Source: Mangrovihabitans endophyticus
Lineage (GTDB): Bacteria; Actinomycetota; Actinomycetes; Mycobacteriales; Micromonosporaceae
Length of the DNA stretch: 64,000 bases
Assembly (NCBI RefSeq): GCF_014646155.1
Contig: NZ_BMMX01000002.1
Span: 310,001-374,000, forward strand
Direction of reading: 5' to 3'
The notes beneath the pieces are model-generated. The model saw only the letters and a program-made list of their open reading frames with translations. It ran no database searches and was not told the DNA's origin. This document shows, one piece after another, positions 33,162 to 42,276 of the stretch. Every line of letters begins with the position of its first letter. Position 1 is the first letter of the stretch. The position numbers were made by a program, and so were the translations under genes.

Positions 33162-36100
33162 GTGTCTCGCTTCGCTCCGACCCGTGCCGGGATCATCAAC
33201 CTGTGGGACTACCGCGACGAGGAGTTCCTCTTCGTCGACGGGTGGCTGGTGCTGCGCGGCCCCAACGGCTCCGGCAAGACCAAGGCCTTGGAGGTGCTCT
33301 TCCCGTACATCCTCGACGGGCGCATCGAGCCCCGCCGGCTCAACCCGTTCGCGGGCGAGGACCGCACGATGAAGTCCAATGTGCTCTATCGCGGGCAGGA
33401 GCTGTCCCACGCGTACGTGTGGATGGAGTTCAGTGACGGCACCAGCTTCGTCACCATCGGGATCGGCCTGCGCGCGCACCGGCACAACGACCGGGTGACC
33501 CGCTGGCATTTCGTCGCGGACGGCCGCGTGGGCGCCGACCTGTCGCTGCTGGACGCCGACGACCGCCCGGTGTCACGGCGTGACCTGATCGACCGGCTCA
33601 GCGCCGAGGCGGTCGTGGACTCCGCCGAGGAATACCGGCACCTGGTCGACGCCCGCCTGTTCGGGCTCGGCCCGGCCCGCTACGAGCAGCTACTCGATCT
33701 GGTCCTGACCCTGCGCCGGCCGCAGCTAGCGAAGGACCTCAACCCGGCCGAGCTGTCCCGCACGCTGCAGCGCGGCCTGCGCCCGGTCGAGGAGCACCTG
33801 CTGACCGACGCGGCGCGCTCGTTCGAGGACATGGAGGCCGTCGCTCGTACGCTCGAAGGGCTGGTCGCCGCCGACGCCGCGACCTCTGCCTTCCTGACCG
33901 TGTACGCCACCTACCTGCGGACTCACTCGCGGGCGGCGGCGGACGCGGTGACTGCCCGGCGGGATCTGGCCGACGAGCGCCGCGAGGCCCTGGCCGAGGC
34001 GAGGCAGGCCGCTGCCCGGGCGGCGACCGGCGCCGACGAGGCCGAGCAGCGGCTGCGCGCGGTCGAGGGCGAGCCGGCCCGGCTGCGCGCCCACCGGGAA
34101 CGGCTCAAGGGCTCGGCGGCGTACCGATCCCACGAGCAGCTCGCCGACCTCGAACGGCACGTGCACGACTTGGCCGGGACCGCCGCCCGGTCGCGGGCAT
34201 CGGCCGCTGCGGCCCGCGACACGGCCGGCCGACGGCGCACCGAGTGGCAGCAGGCCGTGAGCGCCGCCCAGGACTCCCGCGCACGGGCAGCCCGCACCGC
34301 CGCGGAGCTCTCCGGTGAGGCCGAGGCGGCCGGCATCGCGTGGACCGCGGCCGACGCGGATCCCGACGGACTGGAGATCCGCCTCACCGCTCGGGCGGAG
34401 GCACGCCGCGACGACATGCGGGTGGTACGCGATCTGCGGGACCGGCTCGCGGAGGCGACCCGGGAGCACACCGGCGCCGCCGAGCGCGACCGCGCCGCCC
34501 GGGACGCCGCCGAGCAGGCCCGGATCGTCGAGGAAGAGGCCGCCATCGAGCTGGAAAAGGCCAAAACCCGGACCGCCGAGGAGGTACGCCGATGGGGCGC
34601 CCGCCACGAGCGGCTGCTCGACCGGCTGGCCACGCCGGGGCTCGCCGAGGACCTGTCCGAGGCGGTGGACTCCCCCTCACTGCGCGACCTCTACGCCGAG
34701 CGGGTCGCCCCGGCGCTGGCCGCCGTGCGCGACGAACTCGCAGCCGCAGCAACCCGGCACGAGCGGCTGACCGCCGAGCGGGCCGAGACCGTACGGCTGC
34801 GCGACAGCATCGCCGCCGAGCACGACGACGCCCCACCACCCGTGGTCACCCGCCCAGCGCCGCGGCAGGACCGGGCCGGCGCCCCGCTGTGGCGGCTGGT
34901 CCGCTTCGCCGACGAGGTGCCCGGGGACCGGGCGGCCGCGATCGAGGCGGCGCTGCACGCGTCCGGTCTGCTCGACGCGTGGGTCCACCCGTCCACCGGC
35001 GACACCGAGGCGGCCCTCGCCGCCGGAGAGCAGGACGCCTACCTGCGCGCCGCCACCCCGGCCGCTGGCGACACGCTCGCCACGGTGCTGCTGCCGGAGG
35101 AGCAGCAGCAGCTCGTGCCCGCCGCCCGCATCACCTCAGTCCTGACCGGCATCGCCCTCGGCGACCTCGCCGGCGCGTCGGGCGTCGCGGCGTCCGGCGG
35201 CTGGGCCCAGGGCTCCGGCGTGGGCAGCTTCACCAAGCAGCGCTGCGAGTACATCGGCGCGACCGCGCGGGCGGCCCGCCGCGCCGAGCGCATCGCCGAA
35301 TGCGACCGGCACCTCGCCGAGCTGGACTGCGCCCTGGCCGAGGTGACCGCCGACCGCGATGCCCATCAGGAGGTGCTTGCGGCGGCCACGCGAGCCGCGG
35401 CCGACCTGCCCGGCCGCGACGCCATCCGGCAGGCCGAACGCGGCCTGGACCGGGCCGCCGCCGAAGCCCGCGTGCGCCGGGAAGCCGCCCGGGAGGCCGC
35501 GAGCCGGCTCGACGCGGCCGTCGCCGAGCAGGCGCACGCCGACATGGTCCTGCGCCGGGCCGTGGCCGAGCGGTCCCTGCCGGTCGGCGAACTGGACGCC
35601 GTGGCCGCCGCGCTGAGCCGCTTCGACCGGCTCGGCATCGAGCTGCGCCACGCCTACGACACCTCCGCCCGGGCCGCGTCCCTCGCGGACGACGCGGCGG
35701 AACGGCACACCGAGGCGGGCGACCGGCACCGGGATGCCGAACAGGAAGCCCTCGACGTGGCACGCCGGCACGCGGAGAAGGACGAGGAGCTCACCACGCT
35801 GTCCGCGGCGATCGGGGCCGAGGCGGCACAGGTGCTGGCCGAGGTGGCGCAGACCGAGAAGGACGTGACCGCGGCAGAGGCGACCCTCGCAGCCGCCCGC
35901 GACGACTTCACCACGGCCACCGAGGAACGGGCCGCCACCCGGGCCCGCGTGCAACTCGGCGAGCAGGCCGTCGACGACGCCTTGGCCGAGGCCCGGCACG
36001 AGGCGGTGCGGCTGCGCCCGTACGCGCAAGCCGATCTTCTGGGGTTGATCCGCGCCCCGGGCGACCTGCGCTGGCCCGTCACCACGGCCGACGGCGACGA

Positions 36101-37190
36101 CCTCGACCCGGCCGTGGTCGAGCTGCACGAGGCCATTCTCGCCGCCACCCGGGAGCTGAACCCCACCGAGACGTCACTCAAACAGAGCGCCACCCGGCTG
36201 ACCAGCGCGCTCACCGACCTGCAAGCGCAGCTACCCGCCGCCGGTCAGGACCACCGGCCGGAGTGGGACACCGACGAGGGCGTCATCGTCGTCCGCGTCG
36301 CCGACGACCAGGGCCTGAGCCCGGTCGCGCAATTCGCCGGCCGGATCGCCACCGAACGCCGCGACCAGGAGCAGCTGCTCACCGACGCCGAGCAGCGGGT
36401 GTTCGAGGACGCGCTGCTGGGCCAGCTCGCCGGGCAGATCCACCGCCGTACGGTCGAGGCCCGCGACCTGGTCGCCGCGATGGACACCCAGATGCGCGCC
36501 CGGCGGATGTCCTCGGGCCTGACCGTCGGCGTGGGCTGGCGCCTGTCCGACGACCTCGACGCCGAGCAACGCGAGGTGTGCAAGCTGCTCGAACGCGACC
36601 CCGCCCGGCTCGGCCCGGCGCAGCTCACCACGTTGCGGCGGCACTTCGCGGGCCGGATCCGCTCGGCCCGCGCGCAGGCGCCCGAGAAGCCCTACCGCGA
36701 CCTGCTCGCCGAGGTCCTCGACTACCGGCAATGGCGGGTCTTCGCGTTCACCCTGCACCGCCCCGGCGGCGTCACGGAAGCGCTCACCCGCGCGCGGCAC
36801 AGCCAGCTGTCCGGCGGCGAGCAGTCCGTGTCGCTGCACCTGCCGCTGTTCGCGGCCGCCAACGCGCTGTTCGGCTCCGCCCGCCCCGACGCGCCCCGGC
36901 TGCTCGGCCTGGACGAGGCCTTCGCCGGCGTCGACGACAACGGCCGCGGCGAGCTGATGGCGCTGGCCAAGCGGTTCGACCTCGACCTGTTCATGACCGG
37001 CTACGACCTGTGGGCCACCTATCCCGCGGTGACCGGAGCCGCCCACTACGACCTGTCTCACTCCAGCGTGGACCACACCGTCTCGGCGGTGCTGCTGGTG
37101 TGGGACGGCACCGCGAGCATCGCCGACTTCGACGGCAGCCTCGCGCACGCTCTCGGCGCCCCCTCGTCCCGGGCCGCCGCGCATGGCTGA
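33162..37190 (+). CDS. jetC: JetC, SMC/MukB-like ATPase (TIGR02680), Wadjet anti-plasmid system
   Basis: The 1342-residue protein starts with GTG 33162, just after the GAGG around the jetB stop. Walker A 'LRGPNGSGKTKALE' is at residues 31-44. A very long Ala/Glu/Arg coiled coil spans roughly 260-1130, broken by a hinge-like globular block around 560-700 ('APLWRLVRFADEVPGDRAAA'). The C-terminal head has the signature 'SQLSGGEQSVSLHLPLFAAA' and Walker B 'LLGLDEAFAGVDDNGR'. In Wadjet this motor extrudes plasmid DNA loops and, with JetD, leads to cleavage of small circles. Both ATPase halves look intact. The stop overlaps jetD by 8 bp. Confidence 0.93.
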   Translation: MSRFAPTRAGIINLWDYRDEEFLFVDGWLVLRGPNGSGKTKALEVLFPYILDGRIEPRRLNPFAGEDRTMKSNVLYRGQELSHAYVWMEFSDGTSFVTIGIGLRAHRHNDRVTRWHFVADGRVGADLSLLDADDRPVSRRDLIDRLSAEAVVDSAEEYRHLVDARLFGLGPARYEQLLDLVLTLRRPQLAKDLNPAELSRTLQRGLRPVEEHLLTDAARSFEDMEAVARTLEGLVAADAATSAFLTVYATYLRTHSRAAADAVTARRDLADERREALAEARQAAARAATGADEAEQRLRAVEGEPARLRAHRERLKGSAAYRSHEQLADLERHVHDLAGTAARSRASAAAARDTAGRRRTEWQQAVSAAQDSRARAARTAAELSGEAEAAGIAWTAADADPDGLEIRLTARAEARRDDMRVVRDLRDRLAEATREHTGAAERDRAARDAAEQARIVEEEAAIELEKAKTRTAEEVRRWGARHERLLDRLATPGLAEDLSEAVDSPSLRDLYAERVAPALAAVRDELAAAATRHERLTAERAETVRLRDSIAAEHDDAPPPVVTRPAPRQDRAGAPLWRLVRFADEVPGDRAAAIEAALHASGLLDAWVHPSTGDTEAALAAGEQDAYLRAATPAAGDTLATVLLPEEQQQLVPAARITSVLTGIALGDLAGASGVAASGGWAQGSGVGSFTKQRCEYIGATARAARRAERIAECDRHLAELDCALAEVTADRDAHQEVLAAATRAAADLPGRDAIRQAERGLDRAAAEARVRREAAREAASRLDAAVAEQAHADMVLRRAVAERSLPVGELDAVAAALSRFDRLGIELRHAYDTSARAASLADDAAERHTEAGDRHRDAEQEALDVARRHAEKDEELTTLSAAIGAEAAQVLAEVAQTEKDVTAAEATLAAARDDFTTATEERAATRARVQLGEQAVDDALAEARHEAVRLRPYAQADLLGLIRAPGDLRWPVTTADGDDLDPAVVELHEAILAATRELNPTETSLKQSATRLTSALTDLQAQLPAAGQDHRPEWDTDEGVIVVRVADDQGLSPVAQFAGRIATERRDQEQLLTDAEQRVFEDALLGQLAGQIHRRTVEARDLVAAMDTQMRARRMSSGLTVGVGWRLSDDLDAEQREVCKLLERDPARLGPAQLTTLRRHFAGRIRSARAQAPEKPYRDLLAEVLDYRQWRVFAFTLHRPGGVTEALTRARHSQLSGGEQSVSLHLPLFAAANALFGSARPDAPRLLGLDEAFAGVDDNGRGELMALAKRFDLDLFMTGYDLWATYPAVTGAAHYDLSHSSVDHTVSAVLLVWDGTASIADFDGSLAHALGAPSSRAAAHG

Positions 37191-38358
37191 CCTCACCGCG
37201 GATCCCGGCTGGCGCCGGCTGCTGGCGGCGGCCAGGCGGAGCCTCGAACGCACCGGCGGCGCCCTCGACGGCACGATCTCTCTGTCCATGCCCGACGACG
37301 CCGAACGGCTCGTGGTCATCGGCATCACCGGCACGCACCGGCCGCCGGGCGTCGGCCGGGTCACCGTATGGCTGGCGGAGCTGGACGCGCACCTGCGCGC
37401 CGTCTACGACCTCGGCCTGGCCGACGCGGTCGGACCGTTCCGCGACCGCCCCGGCGAACGCGCCCGCGAAGCCACCGCCCGCGACGACGTCATATCCCTC
37501 GCCGGCACCAGCCGCCACGCCGGCACGCCGTGGTTCACGCGCTGGCTTGCCGGCCTGCCGCTCACCCGCATCGTCCGCGCCGGCGTGCCGTTCCCCTCGG
37601 TCATCGCCGTCCTCGACGCCCTGCCCGCCGCCCTTGAGCCGCTGCCCGCCTTCGCCGAGCGGGTCCTCGGCGACACCAAGGCCCTCGCCGGCGGCTCGGC
37701 CCGAGGCCTCGTCCTGCGCGCCCTGGCCGCCTGGCACGGGCTGCCCGCCCCCATCGGCGCGGAGCAGGAACGCGCCCTGTGGGAGCTGGCCGGCGTGATC
37801 CCCGACGACCTCGCCAGCCAAGTCCTGGTACTCAACCTGCCCGCGTCCGGCGGCCCACTCGGCGACTGGCTGACCTCGGCCGCCGCGGACCACGTACCAT
37901 TCCGCGCCACCCTGCACCAGCTACGCCTGTACACACTGCACCTCGACGCGCCCGCCGTCTTCGTGTGCGAGAACCCGGCGATCCTGCGTGCCGCGGCGGG
38001 GCGTCCCGGCTCCCCGCTGCTCTGCACCGAGGGCGTCCCGTCCGCCGCCGTGCACGCGCTGCTGGCCGCCGCTCCCGCCGCCACGATCCGCTGGCGCAAC
38101 GACTTCGACTGGACCGGAGTGCGCCTCACGGGCTCGGCGCTCACCCGCTACCCCGGCGCGGTGCCCTGGCGGATGAGCGCGGCCGACTACGCCGGTGCGG
38201 CGGGCAGCGGGGTAGCCCTTTCCGGTGCATCCGCGCCGACGCCGTGGGATCCCGGCCTCGCCGAGCTGATGTCCCGAACCGGCCGCGCCGTCATGGAGGA
38301 ACGCCTGCTCGACACGCTGCTGAACGACCTCACCCACACCACCCGGCCGAGCCGTTAG
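37183..38358 (+). CDS. jetD: JetD, Toprim-like nuclease (DUF2399 / TIGR02679), Wadjet anti-plasmid system
   Basis: The protein has 391 residues. The N-terminal half (DUF3323-type) includes 'RRLLAAARRSLERTGGALDG'. The C-terminal half is DUF2399 with a topoisomerase-VI-like Toprim core: 'AVFVCENPAILRAAAG' (catalytic Glu near 263), 'LCTEGVPSAAVHALLAAA' and 'WRNDFDWTGVRLTGSALTRY' (DxD near 307). JetD is the nuclease that cuts the DNA held by the Jet complex. All acidic residues are present, so the four-gene system should be active against plasmids. A convergent pseudogene overlaps its last 29 bp on the other strand. Confidence 0.92.
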   Translation: MADLTADPGWRRLLAAARRSLERTGGALDGTISLSMPDDAERLVVIGITGTHRPPGVGRVTVWLAELDAHLRAVYDLGLADAVGPFRDRPGERAREATARDDVISLAGTSRHAGTPWFTRWLAGLPLTRIVRAGVPFPSVIAVLDALPAALEPLPAFAERVLGDTKALAGGSARGLVLRALAAWHGLPAPIGAEQERALWELAGVIPDDLASQVLVLNLPASGGPLGDWLTSAAADHVPFRATLHQLRLYTLHLDAPAVFVCENPAILRAAAGRPGSPLLCTEGVPSAAVHALLAAAPAATIRWRNDFDWTGVRLTGSALTRYPGAVPWRMSAADYAGAAGSGVALSGASAPTPWDPGLAELMSRTGRAVMEERLLDTLLNDLTHTTRPSR

Positions 38359-38767
38359 AAGAGCCGTCCCCGGTAGGGGTGGGCGGGCCCTGCCGCTCCT
38401 CCCACCGCAGCAGGTCAGCCTGCCATTCCGGGAGGTCGGGACAGTATTCCCTGATGGCCTGTGGTTGCGGCTGGGCGACCAGGAATTGCCAGTAGTCCTC
38501 GATCGCCGTCCGCGCGACATCGGCCGCGAACTCGTCCTCGGCACCGGGCACTCAAAGGTTGGTGATCAGCAGCGCCGTGGGCGTGAACGACACTGCGTAG
38601 TTTTCGCTGCTCCATTCGTCGAACGGCGGCTCGCCACGAGCCGCCTCGTCAGCCATCGCCAACGCGTCCAGGATGACGATGAAAAAGGTGCCGAGGTCGG
38701 TGGTCAGCCACTCACCGAGCAGGTCGTACCGCTGATCCTCAACCTGATAGACGGGATGTCGGTGCAC
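38330..38767 (-). pseudogene. Hypothetical immunity-like protein interrupted by an in-frame stop
   Basis: Two pieces lie in the same frame on either side of a TGA at 38554-38552. The first reads 'VYQVEDQRYDLLGEWLTTDL', 'GTFFIVILDALAMADEAARG' and 'SSENYAVSFTPTALLI'. The second reads 'ADVARTAIEDYWQFLVAQP', then 'YCPDLPEWQADLLRWEE'. Joined, they resemble a common actinobacterial family of about 145 residues of unknown (possibly polymorphic-toxin immunity) function. The next codon after the TGA is GTG, so a short second protein could still be made. The 5' end abuts an IS3 scrap and is probably truncated. Confidence 0.5.
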
Positions 38768-38854
38768 GCGAACGCCTTGCCTCAATGAAGGGCAGCTCCC
38801 AGAGGAGCTGCGACGCGCGCTAGCGGACACTGAAATCGTCCTGACCCTTGACAC

Positions 38855-38994
38855 CGGATCCAGTTCCTGAGCGCCTCGTGATGCACGTTCAACTGCTCGG
38901 CCAGCCGGCGGATCGTCGGTTTCGGGTCCGACTCGCGGTACAAGCGCACGGCACGCGCTCGCAGCTCATCGGGGTACTTCTTCGGTGCGGCCAC
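38855..38994 (-). pseudogene. IS3-family transposase OrfA, N-terminal remnant
   Basis: ATG 38994 opens 'APKKYPDELRARAVRLYRES' and 'TIRRLAEQLNVHHEALRNWI', the HTH of an IS3-group OrfA. After 'WIR' the sequence stops matching. No OrfB is present on either side. The scrap separates the interrupted immunity-like gene from the toxin-antitoxin promoter. Confidence 0.75.
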
Positions 38995-39049
38995 GGATAC
39001 TTCCTCCCCATGATCAGACGATCATGCTTGACCAGCAACAACCCACCCA

Positions 39050-39069
39050 TATCTGAACTACTTCAGATA
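39050..39069. promoter_or_regulatory. Perfect palindrome in the toxin-antitoxin promoter
   Basis: TATCTGAA (39050-39057) and TTCAGATA (39062-39069) form a perfect 8-bp inverted repeat with a 4-bp centre, ending 10 bp before the antitoxin ATG at 39080. This is the typical location of an operator bound by the antitoxin or antitoxin-toxin complex. Binding is inferred. Confidence 0.55.
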
Positions 39070-39079
39070 CACTGGGGGC

Positions 39080-39544
39080 ATGTCGGTGCAAAGCTTCCCG
39101 TACAGCTCTTTTCTTCGAGGGCCTTCTCAGGTCCTGCCGTCGCTCACCGACGCTGACGTCATTCTTGAGCGCCGTGACGAGGAGAATCTCATCCTCAGCC
39201 GTGCCGAGCGGTTCGAAGCGGTCGCCACCGGCCTTCGCATCGCGGCACGATCGCTGGCCATCCTCGCCCGCCGCCACCGCGACCTAGCCGAAGAGGCACT
39301 CGCCGAGGAACTCCCCTGGCTGACCTGGCTCCCAGCCGAGGAACGCCTCACCTGCGTACGCGAACTGCTCGCCGACCTCGTTGCCGGCGCCGACACCGGC
39401 CTCCTGATCCCCTTCGCCCGCAATCTCGCATCATGGCGTTCCACCGCCGAAGCGTGGTCCGACCCGCGACTCGCCCGCGACCTACAGGGCCCGTTCGATG
39501 GCGACGGCCCCGTCCTCGACCGCCCGGCCGGCGATCCGGCATGA
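39080..39544 (+). CDS. Antitoxin of the prevent-host-death (Phd/YefM-like) group
   Basis: The protein has 154 residues from ATG 39080 with a GGGGG stretch directly upstream. 'RGPSQVLPSLTDADVILERR' and 'DEENLILSRAERFEAVATGL' match the N-terminal DNA-binding half of Phd-like antitoxins, in which the residues after 'LSRAERFEA' lead into a toxin-binding tail. The tail is longer than usual ('IAARSLAILARRHRDLAEEA' and beyond). The stop overlaps the toxin start (ATGA at 39541), the usual arrangement for dosage control. Expression is probably autoregulated through the palindrome at 39050. Confidence 0.75.
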   Translation: MSVQSFPYSSFLRGPSQVLPSLTDADVILERRDEENLILSRAERFEAVATGLRIAARSLAILARRHRDLAEEALAEELPWLTWLPAEERLTCVRELLADLVAGADTGLLIPFARNLASWRSTAEAWSDPRLARDLQGPFDGDGPVLDRPAGDPA

Positions 39545-39888
39545 GCGGACGCGGCGCGGAACTCCCCCGGCCCAACCCCTGGACCGTGCGAGCAGCGGAT
39601 CGTCAGGCCTTCCAAGGCTGGCAGCGTCTTCTGACGGCAATCCCCGACAACCTCGACCGGGCCTGGACAGCGCTGACCAGCGACCCTCGCCACATCGGCC
39701 AGCGCCAACACCCCTTGAAAGGCCAGCTCGGCACCGTCAAGGTCGGCGGAGCATCACTCGAACAATGGCAGTACGAGGTCACCGGCGCCGGACGCATCTG
39801 GTACGCCATCGACGACGACAACCGCACGCTCTGGATCACCCGCGCCGGCGCAGGCCACCCGAAACAAACAGACACCCGCGGCCGATAA
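39541..39888 (+). CDS. RelE/ParE-fold toxin partner
   Basis: The protein has 115 residues from ATG 39541, overlapping the antitoxin gene. Text such as 'QAFQGWQRLLTAIPDNLDRA', 'PLKGQLGTVKVGGASLEQWQ' and 'GRIWYAIDDDNRTLWITRAG' follows the RelE-superfamily order: two helices, then 'HPLKGxLxxxxxxGxxxxxWxY', then a final beta hairpin. Family toxins cut mRNA on the ribosome or poison gyrase; which one applies cannot be told. An alternative upstream start would overlap the antitoxin by more than 100 bp and is unlikely. From 39889 to 40281 I see no convincing gene. Confidence 0.7.
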   Translation: MSGRGAELPRPNPWTVRAADRQAFQGWQRLLTAIPDNLDRAWTALTSDPRHIGQRQHPLKGQLGTVKVGGASLEQWQYEVTGAGRIWYAIDDDNRTLWITRAGAGHPKQTDTRGR

Positions 39889-40281
39889 CCGATCCGATCA
39901 GATGCTCGATCAACCGCAGAAGGTGGTCGGCAGAACCAGCCGCATCTCACCCAGCAGATGTCCCGCACAGGCACTGCACAGGCAAGCTGCCGGGCGATAT
40001 GTCCTCGACCACGAGGTGTCAACCGCCCGCGCGCGAGGCAACAGCCCGAGTTCCGGCTGCTCCGGTTCATCAGCTTTGGCGATGCGTGACGGTGCCGGAC
40101 CGAGGCGAGCGATCCGGGTGTCTCACGCGAACATCTGCCACTTCGCGGGACTTCTGGTCGTGGGCGACGGTGCCCGGCTCGTGCACGGACAGGCTGTGCG
40201 ACACGATTGTGTATTGAACTGGACCAATGTGCAGACCTCGATAGGCTTGCACGGATTGCCGCACTACCCCGGGAGGGTCGT

Positions 40282-40482
40282 ATGGAGCCACGCAGCGCCG
40301 CGGCGGCCGGCGACGACTTCCCGTACGAGTTGCGCACCACCTGCTACATCGAGGTCGGCAACGACGGCAGTGTCACGCAGGGCGTTAGCGAGCAGGCGTA
40401 CCAGCGGGCGGTGGCGGGCACCTCGCGGTTGTTCGCGGTGTGGCCGGGCTCCTACTCCAGCGACCTGTTCGCGATCGACGCC
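40282..40482 (+). pseudogene. Hypothetical protein, 3'-truncated
   Basis: ATG 40282 has GGGAGGG just upstream. The frame reads 'DDFPYELRTTCYIEVGNDGS' and 'YQRAVAGTSRLFAVWPGSYS', resembling a common short actinobacterial protein of unknown function ('SSDLFxID' end region). At about 40482 it joins, out of context, the 3' side of a gene on the other strand. The remainder is lost. Confidence 0.4.
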
Positions 40483-40888
40483 GGACGTGGTCCAGAGGCA
40501 GACTTACCTCTCGAGCGATACGTAGACTCCGGTCGGACAGCGCCTTGGCGAGGTCACCTGATGGATTCGACGTGTCGGCGAGAGGATGTCCGGGGGTCAC
40601 CGGCAGGTCTCGCAGCAGAAAGTCCCATACCGCGAGAGCTTGCGGCGCCGGAGGATCTACGGCCCATGCGCTGCTGAGAGCCATCACCAGGCGCTCGCCG
40701 TCAGTCCCGTACTGGTCAGTCACGCTGGCTCGTTGGCCGGTAATAAAGTCGGCGAGCACCACAGGACCGTCACCTGCCGCGCCGGACTTCGACAGCTTCG
40801 CAAAAACCGATCGAATACGGGCCTGTGGTACCCGTGTCACCGCGGACACGTACGCTGTCGCGGCACGGTCGCCGCGATTCAGGGTCAC
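40483..40888 (-). pseudogene. Partner gene of the AbiEi-like antitoxin, 3'-truncated
   Basis: GTG 40888 overlaps the AbiEi-like stop (GTGA), so the two genes were co-translated. About 130 codons read 'TAYVSAVTRVPQARIRSVFA', 'VVLADFITGQRASVTDQYGT' and 'ALAVWDFLLRDLPVTPG' before the junction near 40483. In type IV systems the partner should be an AbiEii nucleotidyltransferase, but I see no GSxxD-type motif in what is left. The identity is therefore open. Confidence 0.4.
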
Positions 40889-41568
40889 GCGGCGGGTGCC
40901 TTCAGATCCTGCTCAACGCGTTCCGTGTAGCCGGCGGCCTGAAGCAGCGCGTTCAGCACCGTCGTTCCGGACACGGCGCCACGCAGACCGAGCCGGCCGC
41001 CCTTGCCCCTCAGATGGCGCGCAAGTCCAGCCCGGGTTTCGCGGCGGCCGGCCAGGAGATCCGCGGCGACCTTGCCTACGTGAGCAGGATTATGGCCTCC
41101 CATGCGATCGTCCAGCAGGTCAGCAACGGTTCGCCCGGGAGAAGTGACTGGTAGCCCGTTGACCACGGTCACTTCGGCATTGTCGAGGGCACGAACTCGA
41201 TACCGAACATCCTGCTGCCTACTCCAGCGACGGTACGGGACAGTGATGTCCGCCGGCCATGCGGACAGATCACCGGCTTGCCACACCTGAGCGGCCGCCG
41301 CATGGGAAAGGACGGGGCCACTGGCAAGGTCAGCGTCGGGGTCTCGGTCAGGGTTGGTCGCCAGCCATGCAGCCCTGAGATCCAGCAGGTCCGGCGTGTT
41401 ACCCCTCACGAGGTAGATACCGCGACGCAGCGGAAGGATCACCTCAGCTTGCGCGAGACGGCCTAGAGCGGCACGGCTGATCCCTCGTACGGCAGCCTGA
41501 GCCGTGCTGACCAGCCCAGTCTGCTGCTCCGCTATCGCCGCCAGTGTCGCGAACCTTCGCGCTTCCAT
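40885..41568 (-). CDS. AbiEi-like antitoxin / transcriptional regulator (type IV TA family)
   Basis: The protein has 227 residues from ATG 41568. The N-terminal winged HTH is 'FATLAAIAEQQTGLVSTAQA' with 'RRGIYLVRGNTPDLLDLRAA', typical of AbiEi-type proteins, in which a small wing ends in 'RRGxYxxxG'. The middle 'GPVLSHAAAAQVWQAGDLSA' and 'NGLPVTSPGRTVADLLDD' match the C-terminal antitoxin region (VTSPxRTxxDL). It would repress its own operon and neutralise its toxin. The adjoining partner gene is truncated, so the system is probably broken. 41569-41692 shows no gene. Confidence 0.7.
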   Translation of the reverse strand: MEARRFATLAAIAEQQTGLVSTAQAAVRGISRAALGRLAQAEVILPLRRGIYLVRGNTPDLLDLRAAWLATNPDRDPDADLASGPVLSHAAAAQVWQAGDLSAWPADITVPYRRWSRQQDVRYRVRALDNAEVTVVNGLPVTSPGRTVADLLDDRMGGHNPAHVGKVAADLLAGRRETRAGLARHLRGKGGRLGLRGAVSGTTVLNALLQAAGYTERVEQDLKAPAA

Positions 41569-41692
41569 ACCGCTAATGTACGGCCCAGCGATACAAACGT
41601 CCACCTAAAGCGTCGCCCTACCTAGCTGACTGGACGCTGTCGCTGCCAAATAGTCCCGCCTAGTACGGCAGCCGCCATTCGTGATCATGGCT

Positions 41693-42005
41693 GGAGTTCG
41701 AGGTTGAGGCGGCGGGAGTAGTGGGCTCGTCTAGCTCGTGCCTGATGCCGGCGTCGCCAGCGTGACCAGCGCAAACGGTAGGCGATGCTGCGCGTTGGCC
41801 GGATCAGCAGGACGTTGATCAGGCGGCGGATCTCGTTGACGGTCAGGTCGATCATGTCGGGCCGGTCTGCCGATCGGGCATTGGCGGCGCAGATCGCGAG
41901 GACCGCGAGAGCGGCCAGGGCAAGGGTGGCAAACCGGTGCCAGGATGTCCACCGGCGGACCTGGTGCTGGTCCAGGCCGACCTGGCCCTTTCCAGCCTGA
42001 AACTC
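41693..42005 (-). pseudogene. IS701/IS4-type transposase C-terminal remnant
   Basis: A minus-strand frame gives 'VNEIRRLINVLLIRPTRSIA' and 'YRLRWSRWRRRHQARARRAH' before the stop. This is the usual end of IS701-like actinobacterial transposases. Upstream the frame breaks at about 41850. No terminal repeat could be paired. Confidence 0.5.
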
Positions 42006-42117
42006 TCATCCGCGATCCAACGAACTCCGCCACCCGCACCGGCCGGAGTTTCAAGGCAATCGACACGGCTCGGCGATACTCGACTCGACTTTCTTCTCGC
42101 CGCGGCGCCCGACGGTC

Positions 42118-42276
42118 TCTCCGCGAGCGTGGTCCGGTTGGACATCTGCCGGTTCATGCTCGACGCCCAACGCCTCTACGAGCTATAGGGCTTCCAGGAA
42201 CGAGAGCCTTACGAAGGCAGCGAGATTCCCCGCAGACCTTCAGCCGTACTGGCGGTTCTACGAACGTGAGCTCTGA
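42118..42276 (+). pseudogene. GNAT acetyltransferase C-terminal remnant
   Basis: The plus strand reads 'VVRLDICRFMLDAQRLYEL', then a TAG, 'GFQERESYEG', and after a one-base shift 'PADLQPYWRFYERE' to a TGA at 42274-42276. This is the C-terminal motif of small GNAT enzymes (RLDTxxFMxxAQRLYxSLGFxExxPYxG). One nonsense codon and one frameshift mark it as dead. The acetyl-CoA loop is missing. Confidence 0.5.

Noticed and set aside
34340..37798. Very long Arg/Gly-rich open frame overlapping jetC and jetD on the same strand
   Set aside because: Out-of-frame reading of the coiled-coil region; composition is extreme and jetC carries all SMC motifs.
39902..40525. 207-codon plus-strand frame
   Set aside because: Sequence is not protein-like and overlaps the better start at 40282.
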